Of a stretch of DNA of 64,000 nt, positions 18,479 to 28,693 are shown piece by piece. Position 1 is the stretch's first letter, and every line of letters starts with the position of its first letter. The position numbers were made by a program, and so were the translations under genes. The notes beneath the pieces are model-generated. The model saw nothing but the letters and a program-made list of their open reading frames with translations, searched no databases and was not told the DNA's origin. The stretch covers positions 1 to 64,000 of the forward strand of contig CAZHTS010000014.1 of the NCBI GenBank assembly GCA_964535315.1. Direction: 5' to 3'. This DNA is from CAZHTS01 sp964535315 (lineage in GTDB: Bacteria; Chloroflexota; Anaerolineae; Anaerolineales; Anaerolineaceae).

Positions 18479-20803
18479 CTAACCGAATTTACGACGCAGC
18501 CAGGCACGATAGGCCTGAGAACGGATCCGGCGTGCCGCGGCATAAAAACGCTTTACATCAGCCGGATAAGGGCTATACATTGCGCGCTGGTACTCCTCCA
18601 ACAACACTGCAACCGGACGAGATGTTTCGGGTAGAACCGCCAGGAAAATGTTCACCTGCTCCGCCGGAGTCTGTGATGGATGAACATTCTTCCCAAATAA
18701 TTGTATCAACTTCATCGAATTATTGAAAGTGTTTTCGAGTGGGCTAAGTTGCTGGCGATGTAACCAGTTTCGCAAGGCGCGCGGGATCGGTATCTTGCGC
18801 TGCTCCAGGGTATTTTCCAGTAAGAACGCAAATGCCACATCGGGCTGACGCGAACGCCAGAGGTACCCCAGCAAACCCAGGAGGATCACCATCCCCCCCG
18901 CCGCGATCAACACAATCTGCCCCCACGATAAGCGTTGCGGCTCAGGAGGTTGGTCAACCGGCACGTCTGCTTCCAACAGGCTCTCGGCGCGTTCCTCGCC
19001 CAGCCTGCGGCGATCCGGGTCAATATCCCACAGGCCTGCCAGCCCGGCGTAATCACCATTTGTTGCGCTCCGCGGTTCGCCCTCTGGAATTTCACGAGGC
19101 GGAAACGCTGCGGTAGGTTCAAACTCGACCCAACCCACACCGACAAAATACACCTCAGGCCAGGCATGACTATCCGCCTGGCGCACCAGGTAAGCCGGCT
19201 TTTCAGGGTCCGCCTCACCCTGAGCGTAGCCCACCGCCAGCCGGGCCGGGATGCCCAGATACCGCAACAGGATCACCTCAGCCGTCGCATAATAATTACA
19301 AAAACCCTGCCGGTCTTCAAACAAGAACCAATCCAACGGATCATAATCGGGCGGCGGCGCCGAAACAACCGGTTGGTACTGGTAATTACTGCGCAAATAG
19401 TGGGTGACCGCCACAACCTGATCGTAAGGTGTGTTTGCGTCGGCGGCAATCTTGCCCGCCAGATCCCGTATCCGCCTGGGCAGATGATCGGGTAGCTGCA
19501 AATAGCGCTCAACAACCCAACTGGGATATTCCCGCCCGCTGCCACGCAGCAGCCGCACCGTAGGCGCGACCACGATCGTATTCGCCCGATACGCCTCCCC
19601 AACCGGCACCGGCGCCTCTACCACCAGCGAAATGATATCAGTCTGCTTATTACCTCCCGAATCATGATAAAAAAGCCGCGTCGGTCGGCTGATCCCCTTG
19701 GGCAAACCCGGAACATACAAAGTATTGACCAATGGCAAATAGGGCGTCACCTGAACAGAAATGGGTTGGTACCCACTCCAGGCAGGATTTGCGAAAGAGT
19801 CATCCCACGCCGGCATCTGGCGCACCAGGCCGGGCGTAGAACGCCAGATACCATCCTGATAGACATCATATACCCGCCCACGCCAGTAATAACGGCTCCC
19901 CTGAGGCGGCGCAACATCCACGTCGACGCGAAATACCGGGACGTTATTTAGCGGGGAGCCAGTTCCCAACGCCATCTCCGATCCAAAAGAGCTGACCTCG
20001 GTAACGTATTGTCCCTGCAAACCGGCAAACAGATTCGAGATGCGCCCGCGCAGCGTTTCCCAACTGCGTGTCAGGCTGCTTGAATCGGCGGTGGCGATTG
20101 TGGAAATCAATATCGGCAGATTCCAGGCAATCAACACCAACGACAACCCGGCTACCACCGCCCCGCGGGTCAACTCGAAGCCCACCCCCTCATCAATCGT
20201 ATACCCGCTGAGCGACCACAACCGCTGCGAATTCAAATAATACATCCGCCCAATTAACGCGACCGCAAAAACTACAAACGCCCCCATATACAAATCGCTG
20301 CGCGTAAATCCGGGATGATAAAACTCGATCAGCCCCATGACCAACGTACCAATCCCTACGGGAACCCAGGGTTTTCCGTAACGCACCAGCAAATAAGCGG
20401 CGGTGACTGCCGTAAACCAGAATGCCAATGAGATGACCAGCAAAAAGAGCAACGGGTCGCTGATCGGTTCGTTGTTCACAAACATCCATACGCTGCGCCC
20501 CAGGCGATCACCCAGCACCCACAGACGCTCCAGCCAGTTGTAACGATAATCCAACGTGGTTCCTAATTGCCAGGGAACCATATACAGGCTGAGGATAGCA
20601 GCAAACAACCACACCCAACGCTTCCGGAAAAAGCTGCGCCCCATCAACAGCCCCAGCAAACCACCCACGAAGGTCAGCACCTCGACGATCCCCAGATTAT
20701 CGGTCCACTTGGTCGCCTGCAAACGAAGCACGATAATCTCCAACAAGACCATCAAAATCAAGGCCGCCGGCCAATCCCACCAACGTTGGTTTTCTCGATT
20801 CAT
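18479..20803 (-). CDS. Transglutaminase-like membrane protein (DUF3488/TGc/DUF4129 layout)
   Basis: About 774 residues. The first 240 hold about six to seven transmembrane helices (DUF3488-like); an extracytoplasmic region and the transglutaminase core follow, with QGFCNYYATAEVILLRYLGIPARLAVGY (C502) and DSHAWPEVYF (H546). The third catalytic position reads WVEFEPT, with Glu where Asp is common. A further helix near 610-630 precedes a cytosolic tail. Homologues pair with an AAA ATPase and a DUF58 protein, neither seen here. I chose the ATG at 20803 over a TTG at 20818 because a strong promoter sits just upstream. Confidence 0.88.
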   Translation of the reverse strand: MNRENQRWWDWPAALILMVLLEIIVLRLQATKWTDNLGIVEVLTFVGGLLGLLMGRSFFRKRWVWLFAAILSLYMVPWQLGTTLDYRYNWLERLWVLGDRLGRSVWMFVNNEPISDPLLFLLVISLAFWFTAVTAAYLLVRYGKPWVPVGIGTLVMGLIEFYHPGFTRSDLYMGAFVVFAVALIGRMYYLNSQRLWSLSGYTIDEGVGFELTRGAVVAGLSLVLIAWNLPILISTIATADSSSLTRSWETLRGRISNLFAGLQGQYVTEVSSFGSEMALGTGSPLNNVPVFRVDVDVAPPQGSRYYWRGRVYDVYQDGIWRSTPGLVRQMPAWDDSFANPAWSGYQPISVQVTPYLPLVNTLYVPGLPKGISRPTRLFYHDSGGNKQTDIISLVVEAPVPVGEAYRANTIVVAPTVRLLRGSGREYPSWVVERYLQLPDHLPRRIRDLAGKIAADANTPYDQVVAVTHYLRSNYQYQPVVSAPPPDYDPLDWFLFEDRQGFCNYYATAEVILLRYLGIPARLAVGYAQGEADPEKPAYLVRQADSHAWPEVYFVGVGWVEFEPTAAFPPREIPEGEPRSATNGDYAGLAGLWDIDPDRRRLGEERAESLLEADVPVDQPPEPQRLSWGQIVLIAAGGMVILLGLLGYLWRSRQPDVAFAFLLENTLEQRKIPIPRALRNWLHRQQLSPLENTFNNSMKLIQLFGKNVHPSQTPAEQVNIFLAVLPETSRPVAVLLEEYQRAMYSPYPADVKRFYAAARRIRSQAYRAWLRRKFG

Positions 20804-20809
20804 ATTTTG

Positions 20810-20839
20810 AGTGTACAATAAAAGTCATTCTTTCGTCAA
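20810..20839 (-). promoter_or_regulatory. Promoter for the transglutaminase gene, probably leaderless
   Basis: On the minus strand TTGACG (20839-20834), 18 bp, TACACT (20815-20810), then 6 nt to the ATG at 20803. A start point would fall on or beside the ATG, and no SD is present. The palindromic TGTACA core also offers a plus-strand -10 (TACAAT at 20814) for the PAP2 gene. Confidence 0.65.
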
Positions 20840-20855
20840 TCGCCCGGAGGCGCCA

Positions 20856-21845
20856 ATGGATTCACTGCACCAACTCGAACTGGTTTTCATCTTATGGCTA
20901 CAATCGCTCGGCACCTGGCTGGCCACGCCAATGGAGTTCTTCTCCTTTCTCGGAACCGAAGAGTTTTACATGATTTTGATCCCTGCGCTGTACTGGTGTG
21001 TCGATAGCACCATCGGCCTGCGCGTCGGCATGATCTTAATGCTCAGCACAACATTCGACCACTACCTCAAAATGGCATTTCACGGCCCACGGCCCTATTG
21101 GGTGGAACCCAAATTACATGCTTACGCCGCCGAAACCTCGTTTGGCATCCCATCTGGACACTCGATGAATGCAGCCAGTGTGTGGGGGTTGGTCGCCAGC
21201 GTTTTTCGAAGCCGTTGGATCAAAATTCCGGCCGTGGCCCTCATCTTCTTGATTGGCCTCTCGCGCCTGTATCTGGCCGTTCATTTCGTCCGCGACGTAT
21301 TGACAGGCTGGCTGCTGGGTGGATTGTTCTTGTGGCTGTTCCTTCGCTATCAAGACCGTATCAGCGATTGGGTGGCAAAACTGGGGTTCAAAAAACAAAT
21401 CCTCATCTCCCTGGCAAGCGCATTGGTTTTTATCTTGGGCTGGCTGCTCTTCGCCAGCATTCAGAATACCTGGCAAATTCCGGCCGAGTGGATTGCCAAC
21501 GCTTCGGCCGCCTGGCCCGACAAACCGATTACCCCATTTGAAGTAAGCAGTGTCTTCACCGTTGCCGGGATGTGGACCGGCATCACTTGTGGCGCCGCCT
21601 GGTATAAGCATCGCTTCGGCCGATTTAACGCTCAGGGCAGCCCCCAGCAATTAATCTGGCGCTATACCCTCGGCTGGATCGGCATCCTCATCTTGTGGAG
21701 AGGCATAGGGCTCATCCAGCCGCGCAGCGAATTTCTGTGGGCCTATCTCTTCCGCCTGGTGCGTTATATCCTGATCGGCGGCTGGATATCTTTTCTGGCG
21801 CCCTTACTCTTCTTGCGCCTCAAACTGACCAAACCCGGTGTATAA
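20856..21845 (+). CDS. PAP2-family membrane phosphatase
   Basis: About 329 residues, multi-pass inner-membrane enzyme. The three phosphatase motifs are complete: KMAFHGPRPYW (KxxxxxxRP), FGIPSGHSMNAA (PSGH) and SRLYLAVHFVRDVLTGW (SRxxxxxHxxxD). It probably removes phosphate from a lipid such as undecaprenyl pyrophosphate or phosphatidate. Four more helices extend past the PAP2 core. The start is the ATG at 20856 with CGGAGG 6 nt before it. The YtxH-like gene follows. Confidence 0.93.
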   Translation: MDSLHQLELVFILWLQSLGTWLATPMEFFSFLGTEEFYMILIPALYWCVDSTIGLRVGMILMLSTTFDHYLKMAFHGPRPYWVEPKLHAYAAETSFGIPSGHSMNAASVWGLVASVFRSRWIKIPAVALIFLIGLSRLYLAVHFVRDVLTGWLLGGLFLWLFLRYQDRISDWVAKLGFKKQILISLASALVFILGWLLFASIQNTWQIPAEWIANASAAWPDKPITPFEVSSVFTVAGMWTGITCGAAWYKHRFGRFNAQGSPQQLIWRYTLGWIGILILWRGIGLIQPRSEFLWAYLFRLVRYILIGGWISFLAPLLFLRLKLTKPGV

Positions 21846-21879
21846 TAGAAAACATAACCGTATCACCTGGAGGAACACG

Positions 21880-22101
21880 ATGCGCAAATTTGCCAGCTTC
21901 ATTCTGGGCGCCGCCCTGGGCGGATTGATTGGGGGCATGACAGCCATTTTGCTAGCTCCTTCTTCCGGGAACTGTACCCGGCAGCGCCTACGCGAATATG
22001 TCGAACACATCCAGTTGGAAGTAAAACAGGCCGCAGAATTACGGCGCGGCGAACTGCAACAGCAGCTTGCGCAGCTGCGCGAGCCCATCCAACTGGAGTA
22101 A
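21880..22101 (+). CDS. YtxH-like small membrane protein
   Basis: 73 residues. One glycine/alanine-rich N-terminal helix (FILGAALGGLIGGMTAILLAP) ending in APSSG, the YtxH/gas-vesicle-like signature, then an amphipathic, coiled-coil-prone tail rich in Gln and Glu. TGGAGG SD 6 nt before the ATG. A TATAAT at 21841-21846 overlaps the PAP2 stop and could be its -10, but no -35 is evident. Role unknown; relatives are often stress-induced envelope proteins. Confidence 0.7.
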   Translation: MRKFASFILGAALGGLIGGMTAILLAPSSGNCTRQRLREYVEHIQLEVKQAAELRRGELQQQLAQLREPIQLE

Positions 22102-22121
22102 AACGGCCCCCACCTGCACAT

Positions 22122-22155
22122 AAAAAAATCCCAGGGATGACCCTGGGATTTTTTT
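22122..22155. terminator. Bidirectional intrinsic terminator
   Basis: Perfect stem AATCCCAGGG/CCCTGGGATT with ATGA loop, flanked by runs of A on the left and T on the right. It separates the convergent YtxH-like and metalloprotease genes and can end both transcripts. Confidence 0.93.
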
Positions 22156-22183
22156 GTTCATCAGAGAACACCGTCGTGGGCGG

Positions 22184-24262
<2,079 letters not shown>

Positions 24263-24382
24263 TTATTCACCTTGTATCATTCACACAATCTCGGATCCTG
24301 CCAGCTATTAAGACAACAAGACCCCGTCCATCCACACATTGTATCGCAATTTTTAGCAACGGCAACCTGTTCAGGAACAAGA

Positions 24383-25855
24383 TCAGGCTTCACCATTACA
24401 CGACCGGCCTACCATCGTACAGGCAGCCGTGACCAGCCCCATCGAAATCCAGTAATAGGGTATCGCAAACGAGTCCAGGCTAAAACCCTCGATCACAAAA
24501 GCAATCAGCACCAATACTCCTGCCAGACCAATGGTGCGCACCAGCGCCTCAGGGCGCGTGCGCAAATAGTGGGCCGTACGCCACAAAACGTACATCCAAC
24601 CGGCAAAGAAAGCAAAACCGACCAGCCCGGTTTCAGCCAACAGGCGCACCCAAAAACTCTTCACGTTGGGCAGGCTGGAGGAACGGTACATCAACCGGCG
24701 CACTTCAATATAATTCCAACCATCAGAGGCAATGGCTTTCGGGAAAAAGTAGCCCGAATTCCCAGGCCCGACGCCCAACCAGGGATGATCGCCAAACAGT
24801 TCCCAGCCAGCCTGCCAGTACACCACCCGCTCGGCAAATACCAGTTGCTTCGAAAAACGTTGTACCACGTTCTCGCCGGCAAACGAAAAATTGAACAGGC
24901 TTTGCATTCGCGGATCCACCCGGCTCAGGCCGTAGGCAAGCCCCAGGAGCACACACAGATAGCCACCCAGTAAAACGATAAACAGCCCGGCCGACAAAAC
25001 ACTGCCGCGCAAACGCTGCGCCCAGGCAAAATGCTTCCAGTCGACCAGGTGCGACCGCAGCCAGGCCACCAGCCACAAATGCCCCCGCCACAGCAAAAAG
25101 GCCACGGCCAACAAGAACGCCAGCAATCCAACCCGAGACAACGACAGCAACAACACCACAACGCCCAACGCCAGCAATCCGTTTTCAAATGTCAACTTCC
25201 ACACCCGAAAACGATGCACCGTGTTGCCCTGGACACTGGCCGACAACCACAACGGCAGATACAGCATGTTCAACTGATGCGCCAACCAGGAAGGCTCTAA
25301 CGCAAAACCGGTAGGACGTTGGCGATACAAAGGCCCCAGCGAGATCAGATCTTGAAAATCGCGCAAAAAGTCTGGATAGCGCCCCACACCATACCAGACC
25401 GCCGCCTGAATCAACGACCAGGCCAGAATCGCTGCACCGCTCCAGTTGATCCAGCGCAGGGTTCGTTCCAGATGAGACCGCTCCGTCGGGAAAGTCGCCG
25501 CAACCAGATAAAAACTGATGCCAACGATCAGCGTCACCACCGCCATAATTTCGTTACGCAGCGGAGATACCTCTTTAAACGCCGGCAACACCGCAAAAGC
25601 CGAAAATAGAGCAGAGAACACAAAGACGGAAAAGAAAGCCAGCAGCGGGACAACCTGCGGCGGTAAACGCCGGCCCATCAGCGCCAGCGGTACGAGCCAG
25701 ATCAACACCAATATCCCCAGCATTACCCCCGAAGGCGCCGCGACCGAATCCGAACCGACGAGCTTCCGTATCAACGGCATGCTGGTGATTGGCAGCAACC
25801 ATACCAGGCCTGCCCAGGTGCACCAGCGCGCCAGATCCAATACCCTGCGCATCAT
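24383..25855 (-). CDS. O-antigen ligase/polymerase-like membrane protein
   Basis: 490 residues with 11-13 transmembrane helices and one large external loop around residues 310-400. That loop contains WELFGDHPWLGVGPGNSGYFF, the Wzy_C/WaaL signature seen in polymerases and ligases (GxGxxxxG with nearby His and Asn). It either polymerises repeat units or attaches polymer to an acceptor. Its ATGATG start overlaps the stop of the Wzz-like gene, which supports a polymerase/chain-length pair. Which of the two reactions it performs cannot be decided. Confidence 0.82.
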   Translation of the reverse strand: MMRRVLDLARWCTWAGLVWLLPITSMPLIRKLVGSDSVAAPSGVMLGILVLIWLVPLALMGRRLPPQVVPLLAFFSVFVFSALFSAFAVLPAFKEVSPLRNEIMAVVTLIVGISFYLVAATFPTERSHLERTLRWINWSGAAILAWSLIQAAVWYGVGRYPDFLRDFQDLISLGPLYRQRPTGFALEPSWLAHQLNMLYLPLWLSASVQGNTVHRFRVWKLTFENGLLALGVVVLLLSLSRVGLLAFLLAVAFLLWRGHLWLVAWLRSHLVDWKHFAWAQRLRGSVLSAGLFIVLLGGYLCVLLGLAYGLSRVDPRMQSLFNFSFAGENVVQRFSKQLVFAERVVYWQAGWELFGDHPWLGVGPGNSGYFFPKAIASDGWNYIEVRRLMYRSSSLPNVKSFWVRLLAETGLVGFAFFAGWMYVLWRTAHYLRTRPEALVRTIGLAGVLVLIAFVIEGFSLDSFAIPYYWISMGLVTAACTMVGRSCNGEA

Positions 25856-26649
25856 AAACCGCGCTTCTTTCCCTGGGACAGCGGAATGACCCAGCCGGCG
25901 ACCAATAGACCGAGCAAAGCCCCCGCCAGGATCAACGTATTTCGCTGAAATCGCACCGGGCGCTCAGGGCGCTCAGGGGTCTGGCTGCGCTCAAACAGCA
26001 ACGCCGGCATAAGCCCCTGGCTGGCCAGCTTCTCCGCCTGTAACGCCTCGCCGGTCTTTGCCAGTTCTTGTTGGATGGCGCTCAAATTATGCAGATTGCA
26101 CACCGCATGCACCGGCTCAACGGCCACAGCGTTTTGCATACAGCCCACCAGCGTATCACGGTAACGGCGCAGCCCCTCGGCCTGCAAAGCATGCCGGTAG
26201 GCGTCCTGCAATACTGCCTGCGCCTCATCCGCCCACAAACCGGCCAGAATATGGGCCGCCGCGGCGTCTGGATAACGCACCCGCAGCACCCAGGTTTGAT
26301 TCCTGCGTTCGATGAAAAACACCTCTTTGCGCTGCGGCGTCGAAATGACGATCCCCTGCGCTTCAGCCTGCTTCACCACACGGTCGAGCACCGCACTGGA
26401 ACCCAAGATATCGCCGGCGATACCCAACGCAAAGTCCTCTTCGATATCGGTCAACGCACCGGTACGCGTGAAATCAATGGTAAAAGTAAACTCCGCCCGG
26501 GCTTCGTACACTGGCGCCAGGAAAAATTGGGCCCCCCATCCAATTCCCCCTCCCATCAAAACCAACAGCACCACCAACCACCAGCGCCGCAAAGCCAGAC
26601 TCAACCCAAAACTGCCCGGGGCCTCTTGCGATTGCATCTGTGACATCAT
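25852..26649 (-). CDS. Wzz-like chain-length determinant protein
   Basis: About 265 residues. Transmembrane helix 1 near residues 22-45 (WWLVVLLVLMGGGIGWG), a periplasmic/extracellular region with the PVYEARAEFTF strand typical of Wzz domains, and a second helix near the C-terminus (NTLILAGALLGLLVAGWVI) followed by a basic tail. No kinase domain is attached. It would set polysaccharide length together with the overlapping polymerase-like gene. The start is uncertain: ATG 26649 gives a natural N-terminus but a weak SD; an in-frame ATG at 26697 is the alternative. Confidence 0.78.
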   Translation of the reverse strand: MMSQMQSQEAPGSFGLSLALRRWWLVVLLVLMGGGIGWGAQFFLAPVYEARAEFTFTIDFTRTGALTDIEEDFALGIAGDILGSSAVLDRVVKQAEAQGIVISTPQRKEVFFIERRNQTWVLRVRYPDAAAAHILAGLWADEAQAVLQDAYRHALQAEGLRRYRDTLVGCMQNAVAVEPVHAVCNLHNLSAIQQELAKTGEALQAEKLASQGLMPALLFERSQTPERPERPVRFQRNTLILAGALLGLLVAGWVIPLSQGKKRGL

Positions 26650-26729
26650 TGAATCCAGAATGGTTCCTTTCCTCGAAAGAGTACAAACAGGCTCCATTAT
26701 ACCTTACACTGCTGGCCCTTTAAATCAAC

Positions 26730-26756
26730 AGAGCTTTGCCGGCGCGGCAAAGCTCT
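26730..26756 (-). terminator. Perfect hairpin between lipoprotein and Wzz-like genes
   Basis: 12-bp arms AGAGCTTTGCCG/CGGCAAAGCTCT around a GCG loop. On the minus strand only a weak T stretch (GTTGATTT) follows, so it may be a partial terminator or a processing/stability element rather than a full stop. Confidence 0.5.
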
Positions 26757-26781
26757 ACCCTTGACCGGAGAAAATACGGGA

Positions 26782-27597
26782 TTATTTGGCCTGGAAATTA
26801 ATCAACACCAGATTCCTGTTGCAATCCCCTTGCGTATCAAATGGGATGCGGCCAGAAAGTTCACGCCCGCCGACGTCAAAGATTTGAATAAACAGCGTCT
26901 GTTGTGAGGCCAGTGGTTTTGAACCGATTTGCATCTCAAAACCGCCGGGGCCGTACGCCGTGGCAAGCCCGGTGAAAGCCAGGGCATCCACCGCAGCGTT
27001 ATTAAGCTGCCCGTCCACCACGATCACCAGATTCTTGACCGCCGTTCCCGTCTTGTTGAACACCTGACCGGCGACCCCCAACCAGTTACAACCCAGTTCG
27101 GGATGCGTAAAGTTTTGGGCGTAGAGCGGAGTGTTCGGCTGAACGCTATAGATTCGCGGGTCGGGCGTCGCCGTCGGCGTCCGGCTGGGGATGGGGGTGC
27201 GCGTCAGCGTGGCCGTGCGGGTCGGGATCGGCGTGCGCGTTGGAGTTTCCGTACGCGTGGGAGTGGCCGTTTTGGTTTCTGTAGCCGTCGAGGTGGGGGT
27301 ACGGGTGGGGGTCAAAGACTTTTCAGGCGTACTGGTCAGCGTGGCGCTCGGCACGATGGTCGCCGTCGGCGGACAAACCGGGCAGGGAGCGCTGGTGGGG
27401 CATTGTTGCACGACCTGTTGTTGCAGGGTGGCAACCGGTGTCTCACTGGCAGCCGCCACCGCCAGGGCCGCCTGGGGTGGTTCAGGGGAAACCACGGCCT
27501 CTCCATCGCCTCCGCCGGGCAGCAGCCCCTGTAAGCTGGCGCAACCCGTCAACATCAACAAAACCAACACCCCCAACCAGTGCAATCCTCTTGGCAT
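26782..27597 (-). CDS. Lipoprotein with Thr-Pro-Arg-rich linker
   Basis: About 271 residues. Signal peptide with lipobox LMLTGC, so probably lipid-anchored at the cell surface. A low-complexity linker of TPTRTPT-type repeats spans about residues 85-145. The C-terminal 120 residues form a small beta domain (CNWLGVAGQVFNKTGTAVKNLVIVVDG) found in other long-linker surface proteins of this kind of bacterium; its function is unknown. The ATG at 27597 has GGGAGG 6 nt upstream and is preferred over a TTG at 27603. Confidence 0.75.
   Translation of the reverse strand: MPRGLHWLGVLVLLMLTGCASLQGLLPGGGDGEAVVSPEPPQAALAVAAASETPVATLQQQVVQQCPTSAPCPVCPPTATIVPSATLTSTPEKSLTPTRTPTSTATETKTATPTRTETPTRTPIPTRTATLTRTPIPSRTPTATPDPRIYSVQPNTPLYAQNFTHPELGCNWLGVAGQVFNKTGTAVKNLVIVVDGQLNNAAVDALAFTGLATAYGPGGFEMQIGSKPLASQQTLFIQIFDVGGRELSGRIPFDTQGDCNRNLVLINFQAK
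27161..27330 (-). repeat. Intragenic TP/TR-rich repeat tract
   Basis: Degenerate short repeats coding for Thr-Pro-Thr-Arg units, with a strongly G-biased plus strand (GGGGGTGCGCGT-like words). The tract encodes the flexible linker of the lipoprotein and may vary in length by slippage. Confidence 0.75.
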
Positions 27598-27639
27598 ACC
27601 CAACCTCCCTGACAGAGCGGCTTAATTTCGTCTTAATAA

Positions 27640-27648
27640 ATTATATCA
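27640..27648 (-). promoter_or_regulatory. Extended -10 element before the lipoprotein gene
   Basis: On the minus strand TGATATAAT (27648-27640), an extended -10 with TG one base before the hexamer. No good -35 is present. It lies 42 nt before the lipoprotein ATG, just after the end of the flippase-like gene. Confidence 0.45.
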
Positions 27649-27685
27649 CTGCTCTGCGTTGCAGGTTTTGTGCCAGCCGGGCAAT

Positions 27686-28690
27686 CTATTCGGCATCCGG
27701 GCGGAAATGCCCCCACCGGCCAAGACGCCATAACCCAACCAGCCCCCACACCACGATCGCCAGGATATTGATCGCCTGAGCCGCCAGGATCAACAACAAC
27801 GCCTGGCTCTCACTCAAACCGAAGGCCGGCAACACCGTCACCGCCACAAATTGGTACACCCCAACATACCCCGGGGTAGAAGGCACCGCACTGGACAACC
27901 CCAACGCCGACAGGAACAACAACGCCTGCGGCAGGGTCAGAGTCAGGCCAAAGGCGGCAGCCATCGTGATCGAACCCAGCGCATCCACCAACCAGATGGC
28001 CGCGGTCAACCCAATAAAGCCCCCAGCCCGGCCAGGATGAACCAGTGCCTGGGTGCCGAGCAGGAACTGCTCGAGCAAATGATTTGCAGGCTGGCGCCAT
28101 CGCTCGGGCATGGGGAGAAAAGCCAGGATGCGCTTGAAGATTTTCTCCAGGCGCGGCGCCAACACCACCAAAACGATCGCCGCCACACCCAGCGCCGCCA
28201 TCACCCGCACCGCACCAGGCAGCCACTCCGGCAGTCCTTGCAGCGAAGGTGTAACCATCAGGACAATTAACACCAGCGCCAACACGTCCATCACCCGTTC
28301 GGTCAGGGCGGTTGCCAGCACATAGCTCATACTGACGCCTGTTTTGCGCCCCAACGTCACCGAGCGGATCACCTCGCCGGCCCGGGCCGGCAAAAAGGTG
28401 TTGCCCATATAACCGATGGAAGCAGCCCAGAACATCGTCCAGGGAGAGATCTTCTTTTCGGCGCTCAGCAGCACCCCCCAACGAACGCCCCGGCCAAAGA
28501 TGGCCAGGCTGTTTAAGAAGAAAACCACCACAAACAACTCAACCCGCCCCTGGCGGAACGTCGCTGCCATCTCGGCCCAGGAAACCTCACGAACTGCCAG
28601 ATACAACAACACGGCGGCCAGCGCCACCACCAGAACGACATACCAGCGCGACTGGCGCGGTCGCTTCGGAAAAGTGTCTTTCGAATCCAA
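27686..28690 (-). CDS. LPG-synthase-type (UPF0104/AglD-like) integral membrane protein
   Basis: 334 residues with about eight transmembrane helices, matching the lysylphosphatidylglycerol-synthase membrane-domain family in its GRGVRWGVLL, GNTFLPARAGEVIR and TERVMDVLAL motifs and SAVPSTPGYVGVYQF near residue 250. Members without an aminoacyl-transfer domain are often beside glycosyltransferases and are suspected flippases or lipid-modifying proteins. The start is a TTG at 28690, supported by AGGAG 6 nt upstream and lying 3 nt after the stop of the GT39 gene. Basic N-terminus, cytosolic. Confidence 0.85.
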   Translation of the reverse strand: MDSKDTFPKRPRQSRWYVVLVVALAAVLLYLAVREVSWAEMAATFRQGRVELFVVVFFLNSLAIFGRGVRWGVLLSAEKKISPWTMFWAASIGYMGNTFLPARAGEVIRSVTLGRKTGVSMSYVLATALTERVMDVLALVLIVLMVTPSLQGLPEWLPGAVRVMAALGVAAIVLVVLAPRLEKIFKRILAFLPMPERWRQPANHLLEQFLLGTQALVHPGRAGGFIGLTAAIWLVDALGSITMAAAFGLTLTLPQALLFLSALGLSSAVPSTPGYVGVYQFVAVTVLPAFGLSESQALLLILAAQAINILAIVVWGLVGLWRLGRWGHFRPDAE

Positions 28691-28693
28691 TTT

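Noticed and set aside
27161..27330. CRISPR-like or minisatellite array
   Set aside because: Units are short, degenerate and in frame with a protein linker; no spacers or constant repeats.
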